Program-made: the position numbers and the translations under genes | The notes under the pieces: model-generated | What the model saw: the letters and a program-made list of their open reading frames with translations, nothing else | The model's database searches: none | What the model was told of the DNA's origin: nothing | Source of the DNA: Planctomycetes bacterium syqfu | GTDB lineage: Bacteria > Planctomycetota > Phycisphaerae > Phycisphaerales > Phycisphaeraceae | Direction: 5' to 3' | Assembly: GCA_020974905.1 (NCBI GenBank) | Contig: CP087563.1 | Coordinates: forward strand, 310,001-374,000 | DNA: 64,000 nucleotides | Shown here: positions 49,415-57,771 of the stretch, one piece after another | Numbering within the stretch: position 1 is the stretch's first letter | Layout of the letters: every line of letters begins with the position of its first letter

Positions 49415-51421
49415 TTAGAATTTGACGGTCGCTGAGAGAACCAATTCCCGACCACGATCAGGGAAACCGATATAGCTTGAACTGCTCGGGTTCCAGTTGA
49501 AGGTGGAATGATCGTAGTAGAACTCATCAAAGACGTTGTTGATGGAAGCTGCCAAAGTCAGGCTGTCATTGCCACGCGGTTGCCAGGACAGGCCCAGGTC
49601 GAGAATGAAGTAGGATTCCTTGGGCGGAGCCGAAGCGTTGACCGTGTTTTCCAACTCTTCAACAAAGCGGCCGATGGCATAGGTGTCAAGGTGATACTGG
49701 GGGAGTGAGTAATCCACACGGGCAATCCAGGTGCGTCCGACCGTGGTGCCCAGGCCCAGGTTCTGGTCATCCAGTGCATCGCCATTAAAGCGCGAGTTGG
49801 TGTTCCACATGCCCAGTGAAATCCGCAGATTGTCCCACTGACCACCAATCTCCATTTCATAACCATCGATCTTCACGTCACCGGCATTGACCAGGTAGTG
49901 GTCGGCACCGGCGTTGGCGTAGTAGGTGTCGATGTAGTTGTAAATGTCCTGGCGGTAGATGCTGCCCTTGGCGAAAAACCAGTCTTTTTCGTACTTGACG
50001 CCAAATTCGATGTTGCTCGATTCTTCGGGATCAAGACCATTGGTGTTGGGATACAGACCCATCAAAGCGGTTTCCTTGATGATCACACCACGATAGGCTT
50101 CGGCATATCCGACGGAGAATGTCAGGCCTTGAAATGCTTCCCAGGAGAGTTTGACGTTGGGGCTGAATCCGGTGTCACTTTCAGATTGACCGACTTCCGG
50201 ATCATAGCTGAAGTGATCGATACGCATGCCGAAAGACAGCAGCAGGTCGTCAGTCAGGTCCCAGTTGTCTTGAGCATAGATACCAATGAAGTCCGCTTCG
50301 GCTGCAGACTGATCACCCGCTGAGAGTGCTGGCGGTGGGCCGACATAGATGCCACCTGCTGCATTATCGTGACGATATTCAACGCCGTAGGTAATACCGT
50401 GGGTGTCGATGATGGAGCTGTTACGCAGGTCAAAACCGTAGCTGATCATGCTGCCGTAGCTGTAGGGACCGCCGGTGTCATGACGGAAGTTGTCATAGTG
50501 ATTATCGGTGTAATACAGCGTGAGTTTGGCATCAATCAAATCACTGGCTGGATCGTACGTGTGCTGATAGGTCAGTGTTTCGCGTTGAATCTGGTGGTCG
50601 GTGAGGACTTGTGTCGGATGTGCAAAACCGATCATGTGTGGACGTGAGTAGTAAACCCCTTCGTTGTTCAGACGCTCGTAGGTCAGCGTCATGTAGTGAT
50701 CGCCGTAGTCAGCGTTGAATTTCAGATAACCGTTTTCATGGGTGTAGTTGGTCGGTTCGACGATATCGCCATGACCGTCAGCATAGTCTTCACCATCGTC
50801 ATAGGTGAAGGCACCCAGCACACCGATGTTGTCTGCGAGTTTGCCGTAGACGGAGGCAACGCCCTTATAGGCATTGTCACCACTGAACCGGTAGACACCC
50901 TTGAACAGTGCACCAACTGCCTGACCGTCACCGAGCATGTCAAAGGCATCTTTGGTGGTGAAGTGAACCGCGCCGCCCAGTGCGCCCATGCCGTTGGTGG
51001 CAGCGCCGGAACCGGCTTCCAGTTCGATGGATTTGAGGAATTCAGGTTCGATCTGGATGCGTCCCTGGTGGTGATACAACTCGCCGGACTGGGGAGCACC
51101 ATCGATGGTGATGTTGAACATGGTGTCTTCGAGACCGCGAATGTAGATTTTCTGAGCCACCGGTGAGTCACCGCCGCCGACCGTGATCGATAGTTCGTTG
51201 GAGAGGATGTCAGCGATGCTTGAGGCTTGAACCTTGGCAATCTCCGCGCTGTCCACAATCAACTCATCCGGTTTCTTGGGGGGTGTTGCTTTAACCACAG
51301 TCTGCTGTAGCTGTGTTACTTGCCCTTCGGATGGAGTGGCGTTTTCCTGAGCCTTGAGGTTGGGCAATCCCAGAAGGGTGCTGCCCGCCAATATGACGGT
51401 AAGGGGTAGTGAGTATTTCAT
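49415..51421 (-). CDS. TonB-dependent siderophore receptor
   Basis: A 668-residue outer-membrane barrel with a signal peptide (MKYSLPLTVILAGSTLLG), a TonB-box-like QQTVVKAT, plug domain (IYIRGLEDTMFNITIDGAP, ATNGMGALGGAVHFTT) and a 22-strand-sized barrel ending in LSATVKF with a terminal Phe. It imports ferric siderophore across the outer membrane using energy from the divergent TonB operon. First gene of its operon, with a promoter and Fur-like palindrome just upstream. Confidence 0.92.
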   Translation of the reverse strand: MKYSLPLTVILAGSTLLGLPNLKAQENATPSEGQVTQLQQTVVKATPPKKPDELIVDSAEIAKVQASSIADILSNELSITVGGGDSPVAQKIYIRGLEDTMFNITIDGAPQSGELYHHQGRIQIEPEFLKSIELEAGSGAATNGMGALGGAVHFTTKDAFDMLGDGQAVGALFKGVYRFSGDNAYKGVASVYGKLADNIGVLGAFTYDDGEDYADGHGDIVEPTNYTHENGYLKFNADYGDHYMTLTYERLNNEGVYYSRPHMIGFAHPTQVLTDHQIQRETLTYQHTYDPASDLIDAKLTLYYTDNHYDNFRHDTGGPYSYGSMISYGFDLRNSSIIDTHGITYGVEYRHDNAAGGIYVGPPPALSAGDQSAAEADFIGIYAQDNWDLTDDLLLSFGMRIDHFSYDPEVGQSESDTGFSPNVKLSWEAFQGLTFSVGYAEAYRGVIIKETALMGLYPNTNGLDPEESSNIEFGVKYEKDWFFAKGSIYRQDIYNYIDTYYANAGADHYLVNAGDVKIDGYEMEIGGQWDNLRISLGMWNTNSRFNGDALDDQNLGLGTTVGRTWIARVDYSLPQYHLDTYAIGRFVEELENTVNASAPPKESYFILDLGLSWQPRGNDSLTLAASINNVFDEFYYDHSTFNWNPSSSSYIGFPDRGRELVLSATVKF

Positions 51422-51430
51422 AATGGCGGC

Positions 51431-51459
51431 ATGTTATTGAGACTGCAACTCAGTGTCAA
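51431..51459 (-). promoter_or_regulatory. Receptor promoter with Fur-like palindrome
   Basis: Read leftward: -35 TTGACA (51,459-51,454), 17-bp spacer, -10 TAACAT (51,436-51,431). The spacer holds the imperfect palindrome TGAG-N7-CTCA (51,438-51,452), close to Fur boxes of the TGAGAAT-x-ATTCTCA style. Iron control is inferred from position and gene content. Confidence 0.6.
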
Positions 51460-51677
51460 TGTAAATAAAACGATTTAGGGCTCCTATACCTGCCCAATAG
51501 AGAATAAGGAATGAAATAAATCAGACGGGTGCCAATACGTCAGCGAAGACTGTATTTTCTGTAACACTCAGTGATTGTTAGGAATAAAAAAATATTCATA
51601 ACATTTTGTTGTAACTGACGGATAGATTCACAGAAGAAAAAGAGAGTCATAAAAATTTTTATTTTAAGAACTGAAAC

Positions 51678-51716
51678 TCAATTGCAATTGACGGTGTTTG
51701 TAGCCATCTCTACAAT
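51678..51716 (+). promoter_or_regulatory. Promoter of the TonB operon with palindrome
   Basis: -35 TTGACG (51,688-51,693), 17-bp spacer, -10 TACAAT (51,711-51,716). The palindrome TCAATTGCAATTGA (51,678-51,691) overlaps the -35 box and may be a regulator site. The remaining intergenic sequence 51,460-51,677 is AT-rich with no gene. Confidence 0.55.
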
Positions 51717-51758
51717 GCTGAATATGGTTGGCTGTAGTTGTGATTGAAAGTCAGTAGC

Positions 51759-52613
51759 ATGATAAATGATGTGTTTGAGCCTCAACCTGATCAATCAGGA
51801 AGGAGTCCCGATGCCACTGGGACACGCTCTGGTTTACTGGGTGTCTGTCTGTTGGGGGTGCTGTTGTGTCTGGGGAGGACTTCAGCCGTGTTTGGCCAAG
51901 TCTCCGACGAACAGTCAGTTTCCCTGCGAGAGAAGCTGACTGAGCTACAAGCTCTGAAGCGTGAGCGAATCGAACTGGTCGAGCAGATCGTACAGACTCA
52001 AAAACAACATCAGCAACGAATCGATCGGCTTGCCAATCAGGTTCAGGATGCCAAGAAGCACTTACTTGAATCACAACTCGAAAACCAACAACTGTCTTCC
52101 CGGTTGACAGAACTCAAAAAGCACCGCTCCGACGACCTGCATTGGCTGACATCTACCAGTGCCTTGGCCTTGTCAGCATCAAAGCAGATCACCCCCCCGC
52201 TGACCCTTTCACCGGAATCGGTTGCACTGCTTCAAGACAGTGTTGAACAATTGTCCAGACAGGCGGACTCCAAGGCTGATGATGTCAATCAATCCTTCGA
52301 TGCCATCATTCATTTGATCCAATGGTTGCAGACACAAAGACAGCAGGCCCGACGCGTGGAGTTGGTTAACAAGTCCATTGTCCTGCCGGATGAACGGGTG
52401 ATTCATGCCTACGTTTTGCAGGTTGGCACGGTGGCTGCGTTTTTTGCATCCGAAGATTACAGGCTATCCGGATACCGAACCGCTGCGGGTTGGCAAACCC
52501 ATCTCTCGCAAACACAGCAGCAGAATCTCGCGCAGGCCATTGCCATGCTCCGTGGCAAACTCTCCCCAGCTTTGCTATCGCTGCCTTTTGATATCCAGAA
52601 GGCAGGTCAATGA
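51759..52613 (+). CDS. DUF3450-like periplasmic coiled-coil protein of the TonB system
   Basis: A 284-residue protein with an N-terminal membrane/signal segment (LLGVCLLGVLLCLGRTSAVFG), a long coiled coil (residues 60-130, LTELQALKRERIELVEQ) and a C-terminal domain (YVLQVGTVAAFFASEDYRLSG). DUF3450 proteins precede TtpC, ExbB, ExbD and TonB genes in bacteria with accessory TonB systems. Start uncertain: ATG at 51,759, or TTG at 51,744. Overlaps the next gene by 4 nt. Confidence 0.78.
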   Translation: MINDVFEPQPDQSGRSPDATGTRSGLLGVCLLGVLLCLGRTSAVFGQVSDEQSVSLREKLTELQALKRERIELVEQIVQTQKQHQQRIDRLANQVQDAKKHLLESQLENQQLSSRLTELKKHRSDDLHWLTSTSALALSASKQITPPLTLSPESVALLQDSVEQLSRQADSKADDVNQSFDAIIHLIQWLQTQRQQARRVELVNKSIVLPDERVIHAYVLQVGTVAAFFASEDYRLSGYRTAAGWQTHLSQTQQQNLAQAIAMLRGKLSPALLSLPFDIQKAGQ

Positions 52614-54034
52614 TGCGAAACCTACTTGCACTCATTTTGTTTCTCGCTTGCACCATGACAACCCACGGCCAGTCCACTTCCGTGAACGATCAATTGGTAA
52701 AACTCGATCAGGAGTTGGCTGCTGAGAAAGCCAAGGTCAACCAACTCCGTGAAGAACGCGAGCAAATAAAATCACAACTTGCCAATGATGAAAAAAAGCT
52801 GGCAAGTGAGCTTTTTGAGTTGCAGATTCAGCAGATCAATCTTGTCAAACAAAAGCAGGAATTGGCCAACGCCCTGTCATTGGAACAACAACACGCTGAC
52901 GAACTGGCTGCCCAACGCAAACAGGTTCAACTGACGCTGACTCAGCAAGCCCAGCAGTTGGATATTGATTTACGTGAACTGCCCGGTATGTCTGCTACAC
53001 GCCATCAGATACAAAAAACACTGAAAAATAAGGGGAAATGGGACACTGAACAAGTGAACGTGTTGCTCGAACTGCTGGTTCAAACGCAGCAACGTGCATC
53101 GACCATCCATCTGAATCACGTCTCCATCCCCACAGCCGATGGCACCGTGAAAGAAGTCGATTTGCTGAATGTCGGCCACGTTGCTTTTGCTTACTCGGTA
53201 TCCGGTCGTTCGGCAGTCGGCTACGCTTTGGCAGCGCCGGAAGATGCCTCGGGCTTTCGCTGGTCCGAAGAACTCTCGCCTGCCATCGCAACGGCTTTAC
53301 AGGCATCGTTTGCACAGATTCCCAATGCTTCATCACTTGTTGAAATTCCACTGGATATCACGCAACGAATCCGTTCGGAGAATCTGCATCAAGCTGTGAC
53401 GCTTGAGGATCGCATCAAGTCCGGTGGGTTGATTATGATTCCCATGTTTGCTTTGACTGCCTTGGCTTTGCTGATGATCGCTGAGCGTTTCTTTACGCTT
53501 TACATTCTCAATGGCAAAGGTACCGATCAGGCCAGCAGCATCATCCGGGCAACCATCTCCGGCCAACTGGATGAAGCGCGCGACAAAGCATCCAATGCCA
53601 GGACCGCAGTGGCTCGGACACTTCATGCATGCTTATCACGTCATGAGGTTGGATCGCATGCCATGGAGGATGCCATCCAGGAGCAACTGCTTTATGAGAT
53701 GCCAAAACTTCAACGGTTTCTCGGTGGGATTGCCATCCTTGCAGCGGTTGCCCCCCTGCTTGGCTTGCTCGGTACGGTCACTGGCATTATTCGCACCTTC
53801 GGCGTCATTCAATCCTTTGGCAATGCCAACCCGTCTCTGATGGCAGGCGGAATCTCCGAAGCATTGATCACCACTGCTGCCGGTCTGATCATTGCCATCC
53901 CGCTGTTACTTGCACACAGTCTGCTTAAAGGTCGCGTCCAGACGATTCTCAGTGATGCTGAAAAACATGCAGCGACGTTGCTCAACACGTTGACTTACAA
54001 CACCGCCGACTCAGTCAAAGGCTCAGGGAAATAG
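52610..54034 (+). CDS. TtpC-like MotA/TolQ/ExbB proton channel protein
   Basis: A 474-residue protein: signal/membrane start, a long coiled coil (about 28-115), a periplasmic domain, then membrane spans and the MotA/TolQ/ExbB domain (APLLGLLGTVTGIIRTF, GISEALITTAAGLIIAIP) at residues 360-460. The extended N-terminus marks the TtpC type, an extra ExbB-like subunit needed in TonB2 systems. Its ExbB domain is the proton channel part. Confidence 0.85.
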   Translation: MMRNLLALILFLACTMTTHGQSTSVNDQLVKLDQELAAEKAKVNQLREEREQIKSQLANDEKKLASELFELQIQQINLVKQKQELANALSLEQQHADELAAQRKQVQLTLTQQAQQLDIDLRELPGMSATRHQIQKTLKNKGKWDTEQVNVLLELLVQTQQRASTIHLNHVSIPTADGTVKEVDLLNVGHVAFAYSVSGRSAVGYALAAPEDASGFRWSEELSPAIATALQASFAQIPNASSLVEIPLDITQRIRSENLHQAVTLEDRIKSGGLIMIPMFALTALALLMIAERFFTLYILNGKGTDQASSIIRATISGQLDEARDKASNARTAVARTLHACLSRHEVGSHAMEDAIQEQLLYEMPKLQRFLGGIAILAAVAPLLGLLGTVTGIIRTFGVIQSFGNANPSLMAGGISEALITTAAGLIIAIPLLLAHSLLKGRVQTILSDAEKHAATLLNTLTYNTADSVKGSGK

Positions 54035-54045
54035 GAGCAATTGCC

Positions 54046-54648
54046 ATGGCACAATTTCTCCAGGCCGGTGGCAGCGTCCTTATCGCCATCATCACACTTT
54101 CAACCGTGTGCTGGATTCTCATTGGCATGAAATGGTTAACGGTCATCCATGAATCATCATACGGCCGACTATGGATTCACAATGCCATGCAATTGGCGCG
54201 GTTCGGGAATCTCTGGCAGGCCTCGGCACTCTGTCAATCGCATCACTGCTTTGCAGGCCGCCTGATCAATGCCTGTCTTTCAACACATGAACCGGAGCGT
54301 CGCTTTTTTTCTGAACAACTCCAGCCAGTTTTTGATGCTGAATCCATCTCGCTACAGCGACACATGAACCTGATTGCCTGCATTGCAAGTGTGTTGCCAT
54401 TGCTTGGATTGCTGGGAACGGTGTTGGGGATGTCTGAGACATTCAGTGCCTTGACGATTCACAGCGCAGCCCAGACCGGCGAGATAGCAGGCGGGATTTC
54501 CAGTGCATTGATCACGACCCAATCGGGGTTGGTGCTTGCGTTACCGATTCTATTGATGCATCACATGCTCAGTGCTCGTATCCGTCGGTGTATCGACCAG
54601 GCGGATTTATATCTCCGACAGTTCCAGACGATTCTCTGCAAGGACTAG
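54046..54648 (+). CDS. exbB: ExbB proton channel protein
   Basis: A 200-residue protein with MotA/TolQ/ExbB features: three spans, LPLLGLLGTVLGMSETFSAL and AGGISSALITTQSGLVLALP. With ExbD it uses the proton gradient to drive TonB. Starts 11 nt after the TtpC-like gene. Confidence 0.9.
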   Translation: MAQFLQAGGSVLIAIITLSTVCWILIGMKWLTVIHESSYGRLWIHNAMQLARFGNLWQASALCQSHHCFAGRLINACLSTHEPERRFFSEQLQPVFDAESISLQRHMNLIACIASVLPLLGLLGTVLGMSETFSALTIHSAAQTGEIAGGISSALITTQSGLVLALPILLMHHMLSARIRRCIDQADLYLRQFQTILCKD

Positions 54649-54653
54649 GTGGC

Positions 54654-55067
54654 ATGTTCTCATCGATGCAACAACGCAAAAACAATGACACCGCCCCCGC
54701 AGTGGACATGGCCCCGTTGATCGACGTGGTGTTTATCCTGTTGATCTTCTTTCTGGTCACTGCGACATTCGTCCGAGAAACAGGCATTGAAGTGCAGCGT
54801 CCGCAAGCCACGGCTGCTCCGTCTTTGGATCAACAAGCGATGCGCATCAGCATCACCGTTAACGGCACGATTTACACCGAAGGCTCAGCGGTCGATCTGC
54901 AAACCCTTCGCAGCAAAGTCAGCACCTTTGTCTCAGCCAACCCCAGTTCGCCGGTGATTGTGATTCCCGATCAGGATACGCGAGCCCAGCGTGTGGTGGA
55001 TGTGATGGATGCCGCCAAACTCGCCGGTGCGGTGCATGTTGCCATTGCCACGGAAAAGAAAGGTTGA
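54654..55067 (+). CDS. exbD: ExbD biopolymer transport protein
   Basis: A 137-residue protein with one N-terminal span and the essential Asp: DMAPLIDVVFILLIFFLVTA. The periplasmic part follows (VSTFVSANPSSPVIVIPD). The ATG at 54,654 follows AGGTGGC; upstream in-frame codons overlap exbB and are excluded. Operon partner of exbB and tonB. Confidence 0.9.
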   Translation: MFSSMQQRKNNDTAPAVDMAPLIDVVFILLIFFLVTATFVRETGIEVQRPQATAAPSLDQQAMRISITVNGTIYTEGSAVDLQTLRSKVSTFVSANPSSPVIVIPDQDTRAQRVVDVMDAAKLAGAVHVAIATEKKG

Positions 55068-55072
55068 TGCAG

Positions 55073-55858
55073 ATGAGTCGCATTGCTGTTTATTCAACCC
55101 GAACATTCCAGGCCGATTATCTACAGCAGGCATCCGCCAGTGAACAACGTAGCCAGCGTTCGATGCCAGCGTTTTTGCGTTGGGGATTGATCCTTGTCGC
55201 TGCCGTGACAGTTAATGCATTGATTATCTGGATGCTCTACAGTCTTAACGCGGTGCAGTTGACCATCGAATCACGACAGGCACCGGTGATCACCATCATG
55301 CTCAATGAGCAGCCAACGTTCCAAGAGGAGCAGCAACAGCCTGAGTCTGAACCCAAGATGCAACCGGAACCGATGACGGTGAATCTGCAGATGCCCGACC
55401 TCACACCGCCAACCCCGCAGTTGGCAGCGTTGGATTTGAACCTGGCAATGCCGGACATGTCGCCGGTGTTGATATCCGTGATGACGCCCCCACCAGCAGC
55501 TGCTCCTAAAACAGTCACACGGACCGTGCCCAAGGCCAAACCGACACCGGTGACGAACAAAGTCTACAACAGTGACCAGGTGGACAACGCACCGCGTGAA
55601 CTTGCGGGTAACCCCAAACCGGAATACCCCGAGCGTGAAGCCAATCGTGGTCGAACAGGTTCGGTGACCGTCAAACTCTTGATCAACGAACGTGGTCGTG
55701 TTGAGTCTGTTGAATTGATGGATCATGTCGGTTCGCGTCGGTTTGTTAACTCGGTGATGCAGGTCATTGAGCAGTTCCGCTTCACCCCTGCCAGGCATCA
55801 TGGTCAGGTGGTCAAGGTTTGGGGCATCAAGACCATTCGTTTTGAACTTGGAGATTAA
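55073..55858 (+). CDS. tonB: TonB energy transducer
   Basis: A 261-residue protein: one N-terminal span (LRWGLILVAAVTVNALIIWML), a Pro-rich periplasmic linker (residues 85-160, PEPMTVNLQMPDLTPPTP) and a C-terminal TonB domain (NPKPEYPEREANRGRTGSV, VKLLINERGRVESVEL, FRFTPARHHGQVV). It contacts TonB boxes of receptors such as the one coded divergently. Start choice between 55,067 and 55,073. Confidence 0.92.
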   Translation: MSRIAVYSTRTFQADYLQQASASEQRSQRSMPAFLRWGLILVAAVTVNALIIWMLYSLNAVQLTIESRQAPVITIMLNEQPTFQEEQQQPESEPKMQPEPMTVNLQMPDLTPPTPQLAALDLNLAMPDMSPVLISVMTPPPAAAPKTVTRTVPKAKPTPVTNKVYNSDQVDNAPRELAGNPKPEYPEREANRGRTGSVTVKLLINERGRVESVELMDHVGSRRFVNSVMQVIEQFRFTPARHHGQVVKVWGIKTIRFELGD

Positions 55859-55860
55859 GC

Positions 55861-57030
55861 ATGCGTTTGTGTTGGCTGCTTGTGTTGAGTTTGTTGATGA
55901 CGTTACCGAGCATGGCAGCGACGTTGTCATCATCCGACGCAGCATTGTTACAACAAGCTCAAGAGGCGATTAACAGCCAACAGGCATCTGTTGCCATCGC
56001 GCCATTGAAGCAGTTGATCCAATCGCATCCGGATATGGGGCAGGCTCATCGACTGCTGGGACACGCCTACGCCATGACTGGTCAAGCCGTGTTGGCGCGA
56101 CAGCATCTGATCACCGCAATCTCGCATGGGCAGATGACGGTAGATGCGTTGGCAAGGTTGTATCAACTGGATTATGTCAACGAATTACACCTTGCCAATC
56201 TCGGGCAGCTAATGTTGCTTTTATCATTGGAGCCCAACGATAAACAATATCCGATGTTGTTGGCTCAAACGCATGAAGCGATGGGGAACACACAGTCTGC
56301 TCAAAGGATTTATCAGAGTCAGTTGAGTCGTCAACCCGCCAATATCAATCTGCTCGTTAAACTCGGGCAACTTGCCATTGAGACGGATGAAATCGATCAA
56401 GCGATTGTATACCTGCAGACTGCTGAAGCAATGGGGCAGACACCGGTTTCTGTCGAGCAAACCATCAGTCGGTTATATGCTCAGAACAGGCAATTCAGTG
56501 AAGCGTTACTTTGGCATCTCAAGGCATGGCCGGATGTGAACGAGGCACCCGTATCAGAACAGATTCAGCGTGTCACATTGCACAAGGAATCTGGTGATTT
56601 TGAAGCTGCCAGTGAATTGGCAAACAACTTGGTTGATCGGAACATCGCTGCGGATCAAGCCTTGATGATGCTTGCTCGAATTGCCATGCAGATCAATGAC
56701 CGTAAGCAAGCTCAGTCATGTTTCGAGAAACTCAGTGCGATGGGTATGGCCCCAGCCCGAATCACTGCTTATCTTGGTGCACTTGCGTTTAATGCATCTG
56801 ACTACAAACAAGCCGCACATTACCTTGCGATGTCCGACGCCAAAGAGCCATTAAGTCGCGAGCAACTCCAGAGTTTGATCATCAGCTATCTGAAAACGGA
56901 CAAGCTTTCTGAAGCCCGTCAGACCATGGAAGTTTATCTGGTTCGGTTTAGTCTGGATCAGAAACTGCAACAGGCATTGAAGCAGTGGGCGCAAAAAAAC
57001 AATCCACCGTCTAGGGACACGATGGATTGA
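55861..57030 (+). CDS. TPR-repeat protein of the TonB operon
   Basis: A 389-residue protein with a signal peptide (MRLCWLLVLSLLMTLPSMAA) and many tetratricopeptide helices (QAHRLLGHAYAMTGQAVLA, INLLVKLGQLAIETDEID). A TPR protein ends TtpC-type TonB operons and is a presumed periplasmic scaffold. Starts 2 nt after tonB. Confidence 0.82.
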   Translation: MRLCWLLVLSLLMTLPSMAATLSSSDAALLQQAQEAINSQQASVAIAPLKQLIQSHPDMGQAHRLLGHAYAMTGQAVLARQHLITAISHGQMTVDALARLYQLDYVNELHLANLGQLMLLLSLEPNDKQYPMLLAQTHEAMGNTQSAQRIYQSQLSRQPANINLLVKLGQLAIETDEIDQAIVYLQTAEAMGQTPVSVEQTISRLYAQNRQFSEALLWHLKAWPDVNEAPVSEQIQRVTLHKESGDFEAASELANNLVDRNIAADQALMMLARIAMQINDRKQAQSCFEKLSAMGMAPARITAYLGALAFNASDYKQAAHYLAMSDAKEPLSREQLQSLIISYLKTDKLSEARQTMEVYLVRFSLDQKLQQALKQWAQKNNPPSRDTMD

Positions 57031-57062
57031 GAAAGCGAATTCTGTTTTGTTTTGCTGCCGGT

Positions 57063-57584
57063 TTACCCGTTGACGGAGAACCCGCCACCGCCGTATGTTC
57101 CCGTGGCCTGTTGTTGTGGCTGAGGTTGGATGCGTGGCATCGGTGTCGTTAAGCCAGGAGCCACATTTGGGCGAGGTTGCTGCTGGGCCTGGGTGTCGTC
57201 GCTGGGCGCTTTACCAACGGTCTGCATGAGCATGATCCAGGTTTCTTTTTCATACTCAAGTAATTCAAGTGCTTCGGAAGCTGGTTTGGGATCACGCTGC
57301 ATGTTGGCATCAACGAGTAGTCGGTAGATGTAGGTGTACAGCGCACTGAGCTTATCACAGAGTTCCGGAGCGATGTCGAAGTTCAAGCTGGTGGAGAGTT
57401 CGAGGACGATTTTCTGAGCTCGCATCAGCGCGTTGTAGCTGCCTTCAAAGTCGGAAGCTTCGATACACCCCATGGCTTGACGCGTGAACTTGATTGCGCC
57501 TTCGTAAAGCATTAACCGTAGTTCTTCCGAACTGGCGGTCATGATTTTCGTTCGCAAATACGGGTTGGCCGCGGCATTACTCAT
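57063..57584 (-). CDS. fliS: Flagellin export chaperone FliS
   Basis: A 173-residue protein: NPYLRTKIMTASSEELRLMLY and EGAIKFTRQAM, ELSTSLNFDIAPELCDKLSALYTYIYRLL: the FliS helical bundle. It binds flagellin before export. The last 45 residues are an extra Gln/Pro/Gly-rich tail. It follows fliD in the same direction. Confidence 0.93.
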   Translation of the reverse strand: MSNAAANPYLRTKIMTASSEELRLMLYEGAIKFTRQAMGCIEASDFEGSYNALMRAQKIVLELSTSLNFDIAPELCDKLSALYTYIYRLLVDANMQRDPKPASEALELLEYEKETWIMLMQTVGKAPSDDTQAQQQPRPNVAPGLTTPMPRIQPQPQQQATGTYGGGGFSVNG

Positions 57585-57632
57585 TGATGGTACAACCTCA
57601 CGATACTCGAATACTCATATCCTCTAAAGGCT

Positions 57633-57640
57633 TTATCGGC
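57633..57640 (-). promoter_or_regulatory. Sigma-28-like -10 element before fliS
   Basis: The leftward sequence GCCGATAA at 57,640-57,633 is the exact flagellar sigma-28 -10 consensus, about 49 nt before fliS. A -35 (TAACGTCA) fits only partly and at 13-bp spacing. Confidence 0.45.
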
Positions 57641-57771
57641 CACTTCGTTTAAGTGACGTTAGTCGTTTCATGCACGAATTTAAGGGAAAAATTATTATTG
57701 GACGCAAGGCTGCGGAAGTTATTTGAACACTGATTCACCAGTCTGTTTGAACTATGTCATGATACCGGTCG

